DNA of 64,000 nt from positions 14,020,663 through 14,084,662 of the forward strand of contig NC_135776.1 of NCBI RefSeq assembly GCF_028453695.1, read 5' to 3'. Positions 12,371-26,100 of the stretch are shown one piece after another. Origin of the DNA: Augochlora pura (lineage: Eukaryota; Arthropoda; Insecta; Hymenoptera; Halictidae). Below the pieces are notes generated by a model, which worked only from the letters and a program-made list of their open reading frames with translations, had not been told where the DNA came from and did no database searches. Position 1 is the first letter of the stretch. Each line of letters begins with the position of its first letter. A program made the position numbers and the translations under genes.

Positions 12371-13251
12371 GGTCCGATTAAATCCGGGGCGGATTGAATA
12401 AAGGAGAATTTCCACAATATTTCATACAGCGTCTTTCCTCCTCTCTACGGGGCCACGCTCGAAGGAACGTGCTCGTTCTCCCGTCCGTCGTCCCTCTCAC
12501 TCTCTCCCGGTCTCTCTCTGGGCGCCGCTAATGTCTAGGATCCCCGTTTTTCCCGAATTCTGTTCCCGTACTCCGGACACGTTCTATTGCCAATTTCGAT
12601 CCGAAACGCCCAGCGAATGCCAACCGGGCTAAGCCTTATCCATCTACTTGGACCGCGTTATCAGCGTAAATCCGTTTACAAGCTTACGGGAGCGTGTACT
12701 CCGGGGCGCGTAGACGCCGAAACCCGCCGCACCCCCGAAAGATGATTATATTAATACTATCTCCGACGAAGTTCGCGACGCCTTCACCCCTGGGGCTTGG
12801 CTTCGGTGCCCTCCGAACTTTTATTCGGCGCAGACCTGAACGGGTTAACGGGATGTCGATTATGGCGAACGAGGTGAACGGCTCGAGAATTATGCTTCGG
12901 AAGACGTGGCAAGTATCAGACCGGAGAATATAATTCCAGCTTTTGTTTTCGAACTACTTGTGCGTTAATTAACAAGGAGATTATGCTGTTCGAGAGAGCT
13001 TCTCCGGCTCTGTAAGACTGTTGTATACGCTTTGTTAAATAATTTAATTTTTATCGATTTTTCGGGCTTTGAAGTGGATGTGTTTAGGCTTATAAGTTAC
13101 TGAGAAGTGGTAAGTGCGTTTTTTAAATAAAATAGTAAAATTAAATATTAATAGTAAAGTATTTCTGACAAAGTATCTGACAAAGTATGACAAAATATCG
13201 TACATGTATATTTCTATATTAGGAATAATAAAAAGTAGACGATATATCTGA

Positions 13252-13480
13252 ATACAGGGTGTTTCAAAAGTCACCCACAACCGGCTAATAGAACCCGAGG
13301 TGATTTAAAGCAGCTTTTCCCACAGCATAAAAGTTCTGCGAGGCTCCGTTAACGAGTTACTATCGAAAAACCACTGGCTCTGGGCTCTTACTGGTCACTA
13401 TTTTTCGTCAATAACTTGCAAACGACGCCTCTGTGAAAATTCTTGTAAATGAAAAAGTGACCTCAAATGACTTCATAAAT
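13252..13480 (+). repeat. Dispersed repeat starting ACAGGGTGTTTCAAAAGTCA
   Basis: The start motif and the downstream text (CACCCACAACCGG, then AAAGCAGCTTTT) are matched loosely at 57024-57095 (TGTCCCGAAAGTCACTCGCA, then GAAGCAACTTTT). The right boundary is uncertain. It is an old, unclassified dispersed repeat. Confidence 0.5.
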
Positions 13481-14437
13481 CTCGTATTTAAATATTGTTA
13501 GACATTTTTAAGACAAATTATACTTTTATCGCTGATCGTAGCGGTATCTCTGTCTGCTAGCACAGTGGTCCGAAAACATCGCTTCGAATCCATGAAAGAT
13601 GGATCGCGGGAAAATCGATAGGAAACTAAATAATGAAGGAAATTATACCGGAAACGATTCGCAAGACCACTTGGCTCTCGCGGTGCGGGCCACGCTCGAT
13701 ACCGTGAGCCAGTGGTAGAGTGACTCCGAGTCATTTGATACACAGAGGGAGACCCAGTTACTCGCGTCGAGCCCGGGCTCCGCGGGCTCGTAATTATTCT
13801 CGCACGGTGAACGAGCAAGTAGAGGGTCGAAGAACGCGAATCAAAAGCCATATGAAAATTCAAACGACCGCCAAAGGAAATCTCGATGAAAGGTACGCCC
13901 CGGCAGTTAAACCGACGCTCGGAGCGAACGAAACGCGGGGCGCTTGTGCCCGTTTCGTACGAAGTAAACACAGTAAGCGGTAAAAACCGTTCTTCGGTCG
14001 GCTAGGGGGAGAGAGAGTGGCTTTCAAAAGGAAAAGGTAAACCGAAAGAGGTTCACAGAGTCGGCTCGATAGCGGTTCCACAGTAGTAATTACCGGTTCT
14101 CCGGTAACAAGTAACCACGGAACGGCACGGCACGGCAATTTCCCCAGAAAAAGGACCTCGCCAGCTCGCGGAACATCTGTCTCCCGCCTCGCGACCGCCA
14201 TCCGACCCGTTTCAATCGCTCGAAAACGATTCGCGCACCTTTCCGTTTCAAAGGGACCAGTCCCGACCACTTAGCGATCCTCGCGAAATTTAGCTACACG
14301 ACGTTTCCGAAAAATAGCTACCCCAGACAGGCCGAGGCTCTCTTTGCGAGACACCACCCTCTGGGTTTTGTCGCCGGCACTCTATGCGGTTCTTCTCTCA
14401 ACACTCTGACCTTTGTCGTTTCGTTCGGTGGCCTTCC

Positions 14438-14651
14438 GACAACCCTTTGCGGTCCACAGTGTCTTCTGCGTTTACCTTTAGAACTCGCTCTCATTGAACC
14501 GCTGACGTTTATGATATATTTTATGATACGACAGGATTATTTTGAAACGTGGCATAGTAGTTTCTGTTAAATATTCGTTACATTAGGGTAGACCTTTTGG
14601 TAGTGTAGAATCTTTAAAAAATGCCCAGAACCCTCGACTACAAAGAGTTAA
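14438..14651. mobile_element. Decayed TTAA-type inverted-repeat element
   Basis: The left end reads CAACCCTTTGCGGTCCAC, with TTAA mutated. The right end, reverse-complemented, reads TTAACTCTTTGTAGTCGAGG. The interior is AT-rich and non-coding, and the size (about 214 bp) fits the family. Confidence 0.45.
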
Positions 14652-17600
14652 GAATAACTGAATAAGCAGTAAAAGAAAACGCTCGAAACATGCCGCGTCG
14701 TCTACTCCAATTATACAATAACGAATAATTGATGAGAATAATTGCTATTCTACATTAACCTCCACATTTCGCAAAGCCTCGCGAACAGTGGCCAGAATTC
14801 CAGGCCGATCCGGTGCAGTCCGAAAACATTTCGAGCCTGCCATCCGAGCCGGGAACTATCCTCAAAGGACGAGTGTCCGCGTGCAACTCAAAGCCCGGTA
14901 GTCCCGGGCTGACCAATCGCAGCGGGAATGCTAATAGTCCGGCGAAACTGGTTCAATTCTATCACGATCCTTGGAGCTCGAGTTTCCAGGGTCTGCGGGG
15001 CTCGCGAGCCCCGGACACAAAAGGATCAAACTGACGAACGATGGTGGCGATAAATAGAGCAACTATCCGGCCTGCGGAGACCCAGAACGGTGGAAGAACC
15101 GCCGTAAAGCTAGAGGCTCGTGTGGTTTTGCGGCGATTCAGCCACAGGTCCTTCACCAAAGCGTGTGCAGCACTTCGAGCCACGTGAGAAAGGGCACGAG
15201 GTGGTTGGTGTCGGTTCGGACCGGTTCCACTCGCAGATCTTGAGCCGACAGACCCATTTTCGCGTGCTACGCGATCGCGTTTCACCTGGACGGAACGCTC
15301 TGATCAATCTCGGACCATCTCTTGGTACGCGGAGCCTGGCGAAATAGCGAGATATTCTGAAATGACGAAAACCTGGCCGTAACATATGTTTTTGACGTAG
15401 TCGATATGATTTCCCTGAATTATGATATTATCAGATCCATAATTATATTACTATTGTTATGTAATTATTGTTATATTTTATTGTTACAATTATTATAATT
15501 ATCATTGCATATTTGTAATAATATTATTATTAGGAGCAACAGAAATTTGTCTGAAATCATGACATTGCTAAGAAATTAAATAATAAAAGTATTATGTACA
15601 GTAATATTACCCTTATGGTAGATATAATAGATTATGGTAGAATTAACAATGTATAGGATTTTCTTATAGCTAAATAATTTAGTCTAACTTTGCATTATAT
15701 TATTAACCCTTTGGGGACGACAGGTATTGGAGCGCACAGTAAGGAAAATATTCACGTCGCACGTTTGCGTTATAAAAACTAAAGTTTTATTCAAATAACT
15801 TTTTCTAATAATATAATAAAATAACTAACTTTAAAGTCCAAGCTATGCAATCTATCCAAGCTAAGCTCGCGTAAACATCCGCTGCCTAATACTAATATAA
15901 TAATAAGAATAATAATTCTCTAATAATTATATAATAATTCTCTAATAATTATATAATAATTCTTTAATAAAATTATATTATAATTCTTTAATAAAATTAT
16001 ATTATAATTCTTTAATAATTATATAATAATTCTTTAATAAAATTATATAATAATTCTCTAAATTTTTTATTCCACGCAGCACAATCGCAGAAAGAGTCGC
16101 TAATTATGTCGAGAACTCTGGTGACACGAAATCCAGCAATTTCGTTTTCCACGCTCACTGGCCGGAAGTTTAAACAAATTCGCGTCACAAGGGGTGAAAG
16201 TTCAGTTCGCAATAAACGATCCTCGACCGTGCATTGTCAAAGGGGGGAGAGGTGTGCGCGTGAGAAGAGAGAGAGAGAGAGAGAGAACATGGTTCCGTAA
16301 ATATGAATATTCGCGTGTTCCCGGTGTAAGTCGAACGGCAAATGAATCCCTGGCGACTAATTGCGAGCTCAGTCATGTGCCATTTGTTACCGTTCCCAAC
16401 CCTGAAAATAATACCGGCCGTGTAACACCTGGTCGCTGACTGAAACTTCGAAATGGCGCCTTTTCGGTCGCGCCGCGCGCGACTAATTGCGAATTCGATC
16501 GTCGCGCGCCGGGGCTCGTTACCACGCGCAGAAAATCATCGGCCCGTGAATTCAACCAGCGCCGGCGATCCGCGTTTCATCCGACGCGTTTTTAAAGATT
16601 ACATCCTAATTTTTACCGGCGATAATTGTCCGCCTACGCCCGGCGAACTTTTAATTAATATTCGGCAGCACCATTGTCCCGTTTGTCTATCTTATGGGGG
16701 GGCTGAGGCGGCTTGTAATACGGGGTGAGTTGTAACCAGAGCTGGAAAAGGTAGAATTTTAATATTAGAGATACCATATTAGTCAATTCTTTTTCTACAA
16801 TTTCTGATGTTATCAAATTGTTATCGTAAGAAATTTTTAGATAATTAGTTTTGGTCAAGAACGTATTATAATATATATCGAAGCATATTATAATATATTA
16901 TAGTGTTTATCGTGTGCTTTTGAAAATAAAATATCTTATTCTAAGGTAATATTTTTAAGATAGTACTTCATGTAATATTTTATTTAAAGGACACTTTAAT
17001 ATTTTTAGCTGAGACAGAAATACATTTTTAAAAGTATACATACTTACATATAATACATTTTAAAGTGTATTAATTTCAGTAATTAACTTAGAATAAAACA
17101 AATACAACACCGTAGAAACGATAGAATAAAATAGCAATAAAATACTGTAAAATAAAGGAGACAACTGAAACGAATCGATTAAGATTGTTAAATATTTCGG
17201 CGAACGAAAATGCGACAGAAATACGGATTTCGAGTAAAAGATTTATTAGCCCGTCGACCAGAGTCCTCAAAAGCGGCAAAAGTTCCCTCCCTCGCGAATA
17301 AATAAGGACTTCCGACGCGTCCGCGTCGCGGAATAAGGTTTTATGCTTTCATTGAAACGCGGCGCGAGCACTTTCCTCCCGGTAATTCTTAGATCTCGAG
17401 CGGTTGTCGCGGAAGTTTCCACGTTAGAATAACGATTCCTTTGCTGCCATCGCTTCTTAAACGCAGGGCCGCGCCTCTGTTTTAATAAAACGTGACCCCG
17501 CCGCGGAGAGGACCCCCCAACTATGTCAAATTAGCTTTTTCTGCGTTGAAAACCGGTCTCGACAAGCTGTCATACCGCGGGTCAAATATGAGCCGTCGTC

Positions 17601-17999
17601 GTCGTCGTCGCCCCCGGGCGGTGGTATATGGAAGCATTTTTACCGTCGGCGAATAGGGAAACCAGGGGGTGGAAAACAAGTCCGCCAGGGTCCGGATTAA
17701 TTACACGGAACCATTTTAATACAGACCGCGAATTATTCTCGCACGGTAAACCCGCCCTGGTCAGGATGTTGACCGACGCGAAATGTTCGTTTCTTAATTT
17801 TAACGAATCCGGACTTCCTGCCAATTAAATAGTTAGTTGCGCGCTTTCGTCCCGTTCCTCGTTGAAAGGAATAATTTTGAGGTTATTGCGTTGGTCCAGT
17901 TTTTACATTTTATACTTCTATAATCAATGAACACGTATGTGTTATTGTTGTTATTACATTTCTTTTACTATAATACATGATAAAAATATTCGTTAAATA
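14652..17999. other. Non-coding DNA, AT-rich with GC-rich islands
   Basis: No gene is recognised. A tandem AT repeat lies at 15905-16060, with units such as ATAATTCTTTAATAAAATTA and period about 21-25 bp. A short GA run lies near 16267-16287. A lone TTAACCCTTTGGGGACGAC terminus is at 15703. Confidence 0.5.
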
Positions 18000-18290
18000 C
18001 GAGAATAGAAAAGAGAAAGTAGAAAGTAGAGAATGGAAAATATAAATTGAAAAGTATAAAATATGAAATGGGAAATATAAAAGATAAAGTAGGGAATTGA
18101 GTATAGAGAATAGGAAAAAGAAAGTATAAAATAGAGAATAGAAAATAGAAAATGAAAAATAGAGAATAGAAAATGAACAATAGAGAATAGAAAATAGAAA
18201 ATGAAAAATAGAGAATAGAAAATAGAAAATGAAAAGTAGAGAATAGAAAATAGAAAATGAAAAGTAGAGAATAGAAAATAGGAAACAGAT
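18000..18290. repeat. Purine-rich minisatellite, 28-bp unit on a 7-bp theme
   Basis: The unit GAGAATAGAAAATAGAAAAT plus GAAAAATA recurs, regularly at 18125-18290 and more loosely upstream. Three minus-strand frames of 111-190 codons rich in Phe/Ser/Leu/Tyr are translations of this repeat. Confidence 0.8.
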
Positions 18291-21200
18291 AAAAAATTCC
18301 CTCCAATTGCGGAACGACAGATGGACAAAAACGTGCGCGCACTGAAGGGTTAAGGAGGTCGACGAGAAAACATTCCGCCGAAAATCCGGCGCCAGTTCGT
18401 AACGGGTCGTGTTTAGAAAATCTCGAGTTACCCTAATGCAATGGACCGGTCCGCCGAGTGGTTCTCGTCGTCCATCGGACACCGAGAAAACAGCATTAGG
18501 CTACTCCGGCCGGGAGAATAATTGGGCATTATTTTTATAGGCGACGCTAGCTCGTGATTTCGGCCCGCCGACGATAAATATCTTTTCGCTGTTCGACAAG
18601 GAATAGTCGTCTGGGGAGGCGCGGCGGGAAGGGTTGCGTGGGCGGATGAATTTTGGTCAGGGAGCTCGTAAGCAACCCCATGAATCGTACGTGCTCCGTC
18701 GGAGCTTCGGCTCTGTTGTCGTCAACGTGTATCAAGAACACGGACGTGCGAGAGCGTGCGCGCACGTTTGTGTGCGGGTCCACGCGTGCGTTTGTGTACA
18801 GCCTGGTCCACAATGGGCGGTCGCCGGGTCGCTGCGACGATTTAATGATGGCACGGGCGTGATCTCTTTCCCATTGTCACAGTGTCTTCGTTATGTAACT
18901 GCGCAATTGTCTGAACGATCGACCCTTCCTGTTGCGCTCTTGTTATTAATTACAACGTGCGAACCAAAAAACATTAAAACATTACCATAAATATCGAACT
19001 CGGATCGAAAGTCATAAAATAAAATAATTAATAGGTATCAGGTAAAGCTGATCATTGGAACATTAAAACGCGATTAAAATGTGGATTTTTGTGTAAAATA
19101 AAATACGTTAATTACAATAAATTCGGTATCATATATAGTCTTTGCAATTATTCAGACTGGACAATATTTTGCACATTTATTTTTGTCATGAGTCTATAAA
19201 ATCCATAGTCTAACATTTGAAGATCTAATACAACTTTATTTCTCTTCAGTTACCTTAATAAGCTGAGTAAAGTTAAAAACATTACTATTATATTAAGAAA
19301 ATATGATTCGAAGTACGCGACAATAATTACATATAATTGTATAAAAAGACAATTGAATGATGAATAATTCGATAAATCATTTTTCATCTATTAGAGCAGA
19401 TCCCCGGCTGTTATTCGAAATGTTTAAGGTGTAGAAACGCGAATAAAAATGATCAACTATTCTAATAAACTGTATAAAGGGAAGGACGCGTCGCAAGCAT
19501 ATTTTGGTACGTCGGACGGTGCTTTTCACGGTTTTAATTAAGAGGAATTCCGTGCTCGAACGTGCAAGAGTCACTTCGACATCGTTACGTATGACTTCAT
19601 CAGCGCTCGTCTGCACTTCGCCATAAAACTACTTTAAACTTTGGATACTGTTACAGCCGAGAGGCTCGCGATTGGATGGTTTACGGGGCGCAGTTTTCTC
19701 GGCGAATCGGATTAAGAAATTAATATCGTAAAACAAGCTAGCGAAACTCCGGCAAAAATTAAATCTGTTTATTAAAAGCGTTTCCATGCTCGCAGCTCGG
19801 AGAAAGAAGTCTTAGTTAGAAAAACAAAAAGTAATTAGCGGTGCTTGCCTTCCGATTCTCTTCCGCCCCGCTTCGAGAATATTTCAAGAGTGCGCGAATG
19901 TGCGTCGCGTGTATGCACTTTAAGAACTGTTTAAATATCTTATGCACAAGTATAACGAAGCTTAAAAATTGCATCAATCTGAAAGTAAATACCTTAAATG
20001 TAGCTATGGAGTTTTATAATTAGAGTGCTAGTTTTATTAATTGAAAAGTGTGTGAAAAGTTTGAAGAAAATATTGTAGCTCAATTTTACTTTTATTTTAC
20101 ACTTGGTTATGATGTATGGATTTTTATGATTATAGTGTGATTCTTATAAATATTTTTTTAAATCAGAGAAAATTTCTTTTCAGTGAGTAAAATATTATCA
20201 CGGTTATAAAATGGAGTAGCAATATATTTACCCTTATATATTATTACTATGTATTTATATAGATATATTTATTGTAATAATCACATAATAATAATAGTAC
20301 AGTAATAATATATAATAGTATAATATAACGTAAATATATTTTCACCAGTAGCATAAATGCACAAACATAAGCGATCCACTGATAAAACAAATTAAATCTG
20401 CTGCATTTTTAAAGATGAAAATTGAGAATATAATTTTGCAGAATACATATGAAACAGCCTGTAGGTCGCAAGGTCGCAAGGCCGCCCGTTCCCCTTTTTC
20501 TCTCGGCGCCGAAAATCTCTCGTCATGAAAACACTTTAGTGGTTCCCCGGAGGGTGACCAGACCGGGCTCTCGTCCCACGCCTGCTCTTGCGATCGTTTA
20601 CATCGCCGGCCATTTTCACCATAAAGTGTTGCGCCACTGTTCGCGGCGTTGTTATTAACAGCGCGACAAAGGTGCCGGAATAAATCTTGATAACGTGGCC
20701 GGGATCCGTCGCGATTCTTTTTCCGGAATATTGTCGCTCTGATTCATGGGTGACGCGGGCTCCTATGGGTGGTCCAACTTCCATCTCAAACTTCTTGCCG
20801 CGGCTTCCGCTTCGTACTTGTCTTCTTTAGCAAAGTTTCCCGACGAACTTTGCGAGATTTCTTTGCCGTCGCGATAAATTCCGGCAATGCCTTTCGTTTA
20901 GAGGAAAGAGGGGGGGGGGGGGGGGGGGGAGATCAATTTTGTAACCTGCGGATACATTTAGCTGGCAAAAAGGGAATTTTTACTTCTCGGGGAGATTAAT
21001 GTGTTGCTGTTTCGGTAAAATTGGAAAGACTTGTGTGTGGTATTTTTATTTATTCTAGAAACTGATAGCTTCCTTCCTGCATATGAAAAAGATAATAAAT
21101 TTATAGACTTCCTTGATTGTATTATAAAAATTGATAATCTATTATCCAGATTGTCGCGATATTATGAAAAGAAATTAAAATATTACTACTAGAACACAAC

Positions 21201-21867
21201 TAACTGTGTACAATATTTTATACATTTCCCCCCCATTAAACATTAATCACTGCAAAAGTGTGCAAAGAAAGATAAAGTGGTACAGTAATAAATAAAAGTA
21301 ATTTGATTGCCACTGTCAGTAAAATTCATCAGGAAGAATTAATAATTAGCAAGAACTAAAAACACGTTGTCGGCCGAATCGACTCCACAGCATTTTTCGG
21401 CAACGAATCCACCAAATATTTGAATCTCGAAATTACAAAAGAAATGGGGGATGATATATGTACACGTATATACATAGTACATGTAAAGCGAATAGTCATA
21501 GGAAACAAAGATGCCGAGGAAGAAATGAAAGTCTCGCGATCCGCATTCGCAAGAATCAGGATGATCCGTTCGTTCCCCATGGCCGCTCGTAGCCGCTATA
21601 CACAGCCTTATTGTCATACACGGACGATCCTCCCACGCAACTGTGTCCCTGACAAGCATCCCGTGGTCCGCGGATCCGTCGTAGACGTTTAGGTGGCTGG
21701 TCCAGAGGATCGGAGAGGTCGTGGCAGCCACTCGTGCACGTTCGCGCGGGATTACACGATTATCCGCATCTGCGGATGAGGTTCAAGAACCACTCGGCCG
21801 GAATTTTAGCCCTTGCACAGTTGAATACATCGTAATTGGTTCGTGTCGAGACATGCGCCCACCCGAC

Positions 21868-21871
<4 letters not shown>
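18291..21871. other. Non-coding DNA; includes a 20-base poly-G run
   Basis: No gene is supported. A G20 run lies at 20910-20929. The 18990-19370 and 20030-20430 parts are AT-rich and featureless. Confidence 0.5.

Positions 21872-21919
<48 letters not shown>
21872..21919. repeat. (TC)n microsatellite
   Basis: This 48-bp uninterrupted CT run marks the left edge of the long pyrimidine-rich block that follows. Confidence 0.95.
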
Positions 21920-21923
<4 letters not shown>

Positions 21924-23115
21924 CTATACGCTCTCTTGCGCTCTGTCTTTCTCTCTTGCTACATTCCCCGCTCTGTAGATGTCTGTATTTCAAACTTTAT
22001 AGATTTTTATTTCCCTCTCTCTAAATTTTTCTTTGCTTCTGTCTTTTTCTTTTGCTATTTTTCTCATTCTTTAGATTTCCGTATTTCTTACCCTTTTTAT
22101 TTCTGTATTTATTACCCTCAAGATTTCTGTTTCTCTTTCCTTTTCTCTAAATTTTCCTCTCTATCAGTCCTTTTTCTTACCATTTTTCTCACTCGCTAGG
22201 TTTTTGTATTTCTCACCCTCTAGATTTCTGTATCTCTTTCTTTTTCTCTACATTATTTTCTCTTTCTTTCGCTAGCTTTCTCTTGCTCTTTATATTTCTG
22301 CATTTCTCAGCTTCTAAATTTCTGTTTGTCTCTCTTCTTTTCTCACTCTGTTCCACTCTTCTCCCTCTTGCTTTCTGTCTCCCTCTCTTGCTGTATTTCT
22401 CACCCTCTAGATTTCTGTCTCTCTCTTTCTCTCTTCCTCCCTCGCCCTATTTTCTCTTCTCTTTCTTACCGTATTCCTTGTCTTCAAGATTTCTGTACGT
22501 CTCACCTATATTCTGCATTTTCCGCCAGCTAGACTTCTGCAGTTTTCACCTTCTAGATTTCTCTATATCTTACCTCTAGATTTCTCGATTTCCCAGGCTC
22601 TAAATTTCTGTATGTCTAACCTTTAAATTTCTGCATCTCTTACTCCCAGATTTATATAAGCCTCACGTACAGATTTCTCCATTTCTCATCCTTCAGATTT
22701 CTGTATGTTTCAGCTCTAGATTTCTCCATTTCTCATCCTTTAAATTTCAGTATGCCACGCCTCTAGATTTCTGCATCTCTGCTCCCCAGAACTCTGTATG
22801 GCTCGCATCTAGATTTCAGCATTTCTCACCTCCAGATTTCTATATCTCTCACCTCCAGATTTCTATATCTCTCACCTCCAGATTTCTGTATCTCTCACCT
22901 CTGGATTTCTCCATTTCTCAGCCTCTAAATTTCTATATGCCTCACCTCTAGATTTCTGCATCTCTCACCTTTAGATTTCTAAATGTCTTATCTCCTAGAT
23001 TTTCGTTTCTCTCTCTCTCTCTCTCTCTCTCTAAATTTTGTCTCCTTCTCTACATTTTTCCGTGTCTGTCTTTCGGCGCCCATATACCATTCTCTCTCTC
23101 TCTTTTTTTCTCTGC
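21920..23115. repeat. Pyrimidine-rich minisatellite, about 23-bp unit
   Basis: The unit CACCTCCAGATTTCTATATC plus TCT repeats with substitutions. It is regular from about 22530 to 23010 (roughly 20 copies) and decayed towards the left. A CT dinucleotide run follows at about 23010-23032. Frames here translate as Phe/Leu/Ser low complexity. Confidence 0.85.
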
Positions 23116-26100
23116 GTCTCCGTGCCTCGTTCCCTCGGTCTACGTGCTGGAACGAGATAATTCGACGCGTTGCATCCAAGCTGTCAGACAGCCGGACGAC
23201 CCGCTAGATCCGATGATACGCGGCTTCACCGATTGAATAAGGCGTCGGTAATTGAAATTGGACTGAACACCGCACCGGCGGGGGTTACCTTCGGCCGGAG
23301 CCAGACCCCGGCTCCAGTGAAGTAACTCGGGATGTTATTGTTCGATATTGGAGGATATTAGGCCAGTGGCAGCTGAGCAGAACAACCCGTTCTCTCGGAG
23401 CGTCCATGGAGACTCTGTGTGTCTCCATCTCCGTCTCTCTGTTTCTTTCTCTCTCACCGCTTCTCTTTCTCCTTCTGTCGCTCTTTCCCTCTATCTCCTC
23501 GGACTGATATTTACTTGGGAGGTTTTAGAGAGCCGACGTCGTTAACACGGGAGTGCAACAGTTGTCTTGTTTCCGGACGAACCTGCCGAAAGTCTAATTC
23601 GCGGCCGGGGGTCTGGTGTCGGATGTTCCCGCGGTGCTCGTGTTTGAAATCATTATTTTGTTAGCGCATCGTACCTGTTAATTCGTTCAATGCTGCCTGA
23701 AATGCCGTAGCATGGCAGAGGAAGTGTGCGTTCGCATTTAATCCTTTGCGGTCCTATTAAGTTTATACATAGAAGAAATTCCACGAAAAATGTAGTATTC
23801 ATTAAGGTCAATTTCAATTCTTCAGAACGTGTACACGACTCTATATCTGTTTATTTATTTTCTTGTCTTTTATTTATAGTTCGTGTGTTTTTTGATTATT
23901 TGTTATATATTTCTTGATTGAGCGCCCGCAAAAACGATGACATTGTAATTACCCGGGGGCAATTTATTTAATCCCGGGGCAACATGGTTTGATAAAAATA
24001 AAACTAATTCGTTAAGGTCAATTTCAATTCTTTAGAACGTATGGTATTTTATTAACTTCGTGTTATTGTAGCCAGTGTCAAGGCGAATTCATCTGTTCTA
24101 CCATAACGTTCGCATGGCTTCGACGTAATAGAAAATGAAACAATAATAAATATATTGCATGCACTTCTCTGAAAGTTACGCGAATCTCCCTGTATATTTG
24201 TTGAGAAATTTAAATCAGTAATTCGAGAAATAAATAGTGTAATATTTATTTATCACAAATAAAAGAGCAGAGGATATCGATCGAATTTTTACATTCGCTT
24301 TATGTATATGTCATAGTATAATTTACGACTCTGTTCCAAAAAGGGATCACGATCGATAGCGTGTTCCATAATGCGTACTATTTCGCGTGCGTGCATACGG
24401 TCGATGGTAGCAAGTGCGTAAAATTCGTAGCTCACTAATTACGTATCGATCTAGACCGTGGCTAGACAATCTTTTGCCGTGTATCCACGACTTTTGGCGT
24501 CGCTGTCGGCCTATCTGTCAGCCGCCAGGCTCTCCGACATGCCGGAACGTATGTAAATCACGGAAATGCGCGGCGCACGGTGCCTCCCCGCGATCGAGCC
24601 GTGTATTACCAGCTCTTCTCTAAGTAGATTTTCGGCTGAGAGTGTCGGGCTCAGGTGCAGCTATCGATTTCCAAGCACAGACTCCTGACGCATCGCGACG
24701 TTGACGATCTGTAAATTTCTGTATCACTGCCGCGCGCCGTCACCCGGCACCCAATTTTCCCGAGGTTGATCAGTTTTTAACGCGCAATCTGCTCCGAGCG
24801 CTTTTCCTTGCGATTGACGGCTTCATAAAAACGCCAGAGAAATTCTGTCCCCTCGTCGGAACAGGCAAACACCGCGCCGAGAAAATTATTATTTTCACTT
24901 TTACAGACGCTTTTTAGGGCCGAGAGTTTATTTTTACGAGTAGACCGGGTCTATTGAAAATTTAAACGAAAATCAACCAAACGGAAGACAATTTCGCGAA
25001 GTCGAAAATAATATTATATATATTCTTAAATTATAGATTGATTTAGGGTAGTATGTAAATATTTATCATCGAGGGTGCATCTATTTATTTTACTATACAA
25101 AGCTTTCTTAGTGACATAGGAATTTAATTATTAATTTCTAATAATTACTATATGTATATGTATATGATATGGAAAATCATAGTCATCAAGGCAATGGTAA
25201 TAAATGTAATAATATTGCCGAACCGTCGCAGAAGCCATTCGATAAAACGACGGATAATTAGTTAAAAGTGTAACCAACTAGGAAGTAAATTACCGAAGTC
25301 AAGGTTTAAATAAAAAGCCAATGTAGACTGTCAATTGAATCAGACGTCCCCGGCAATGATCGAAGAATGGCGTGGAATCCTAATTACCAATTCGGACAAG
25401 GGGAGGAAGAACGTGGAGGAGGGACTTTTAATTTGGCGGTTCTTCCGTCGAAAATTCGGTGATCAACGGGAAGCAAAATTGCCGGAGAACAATAAATTAC
25501 GGTCGCAATAGAAAGTCGAGTGTTAATTAAACACAGTCTGGTACATAATTTGAACCGGTCGGCCCCCGGAACCGTCGAATTGTTTGAAATTTCATTCGCG
25601 GCTGGAATTTTTGCCAATTAACTGAGCACGCGATTAAATAGAGAATATTTTCGAAGCCTCCGTCCATTATTATTCATTATTACGTGCGGCAGCATCCGAC
25701 GGCGCGGAATTCAGGGGGGTAGGTTTCCTGACGTGGCCCGCGCGGCGTGGCGCGGCGCGGCGCGGGGTTTCGCGTGGAAACGCCATAAGCCAGATTTGAA
25801 TGGCGACCTATCATAAACGTTAATTTGATACTGAGCCACGGTTTAGCCCTATCAGTAGCGAACAGTCGACAATAACGTTGCTTTGTAATGTTTCCCATTG
25901 TGTCGGGATATCCCGGGAGAAGACGCGGGTTCTCGTCGACCTGGCGAAATCCATTTCGTCTGCGACCGTTCGCTAAAGAATCTCGTTTACGATTGTTTCT
26001 GCTTTAATCGCGGTGCCGTTCGTCGTCCTTTAATTCGTCGCGACCTGCGCCGCCGTGATTCGAATGTTTCGGTAATTGGGAAGTCGACCGTGCCGCGAAT

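Larger units (their letters stand above)
11893..14437. other. Non-coding DNA with repeats
   Basis: The stretch contains the CT microsatellite at 12316-12370 and the GGGTGTTTC terminus at 13252. Frames at 13498-13971 (-) and 13860-14270 (-) overlap plus-strand frames and carry no recognisable motif. No gene is called. Confidence 0.5.

Noticed and set aside
15703..15721. TTAACCCTTTGGGGACGAC as another TTAA element
   Set aside because: No matching inverted end was found within about 300 bp, so only a lone terminus can be claimed.
17910..18482. 190-codon minus-strand frame resembling a multi-pass membrane protein
   Set aside because: Direct translation of a 28-bp purine-rich minisatellite; all frames on that strand are open and repetitive.
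19033..19052. ATCAGGTAAAGCTGATC, loosely like part of a known insect microRNA
   Set aside because: It differs at several positions from the microRNA it recalls, and no flanking hairpin was apparent.
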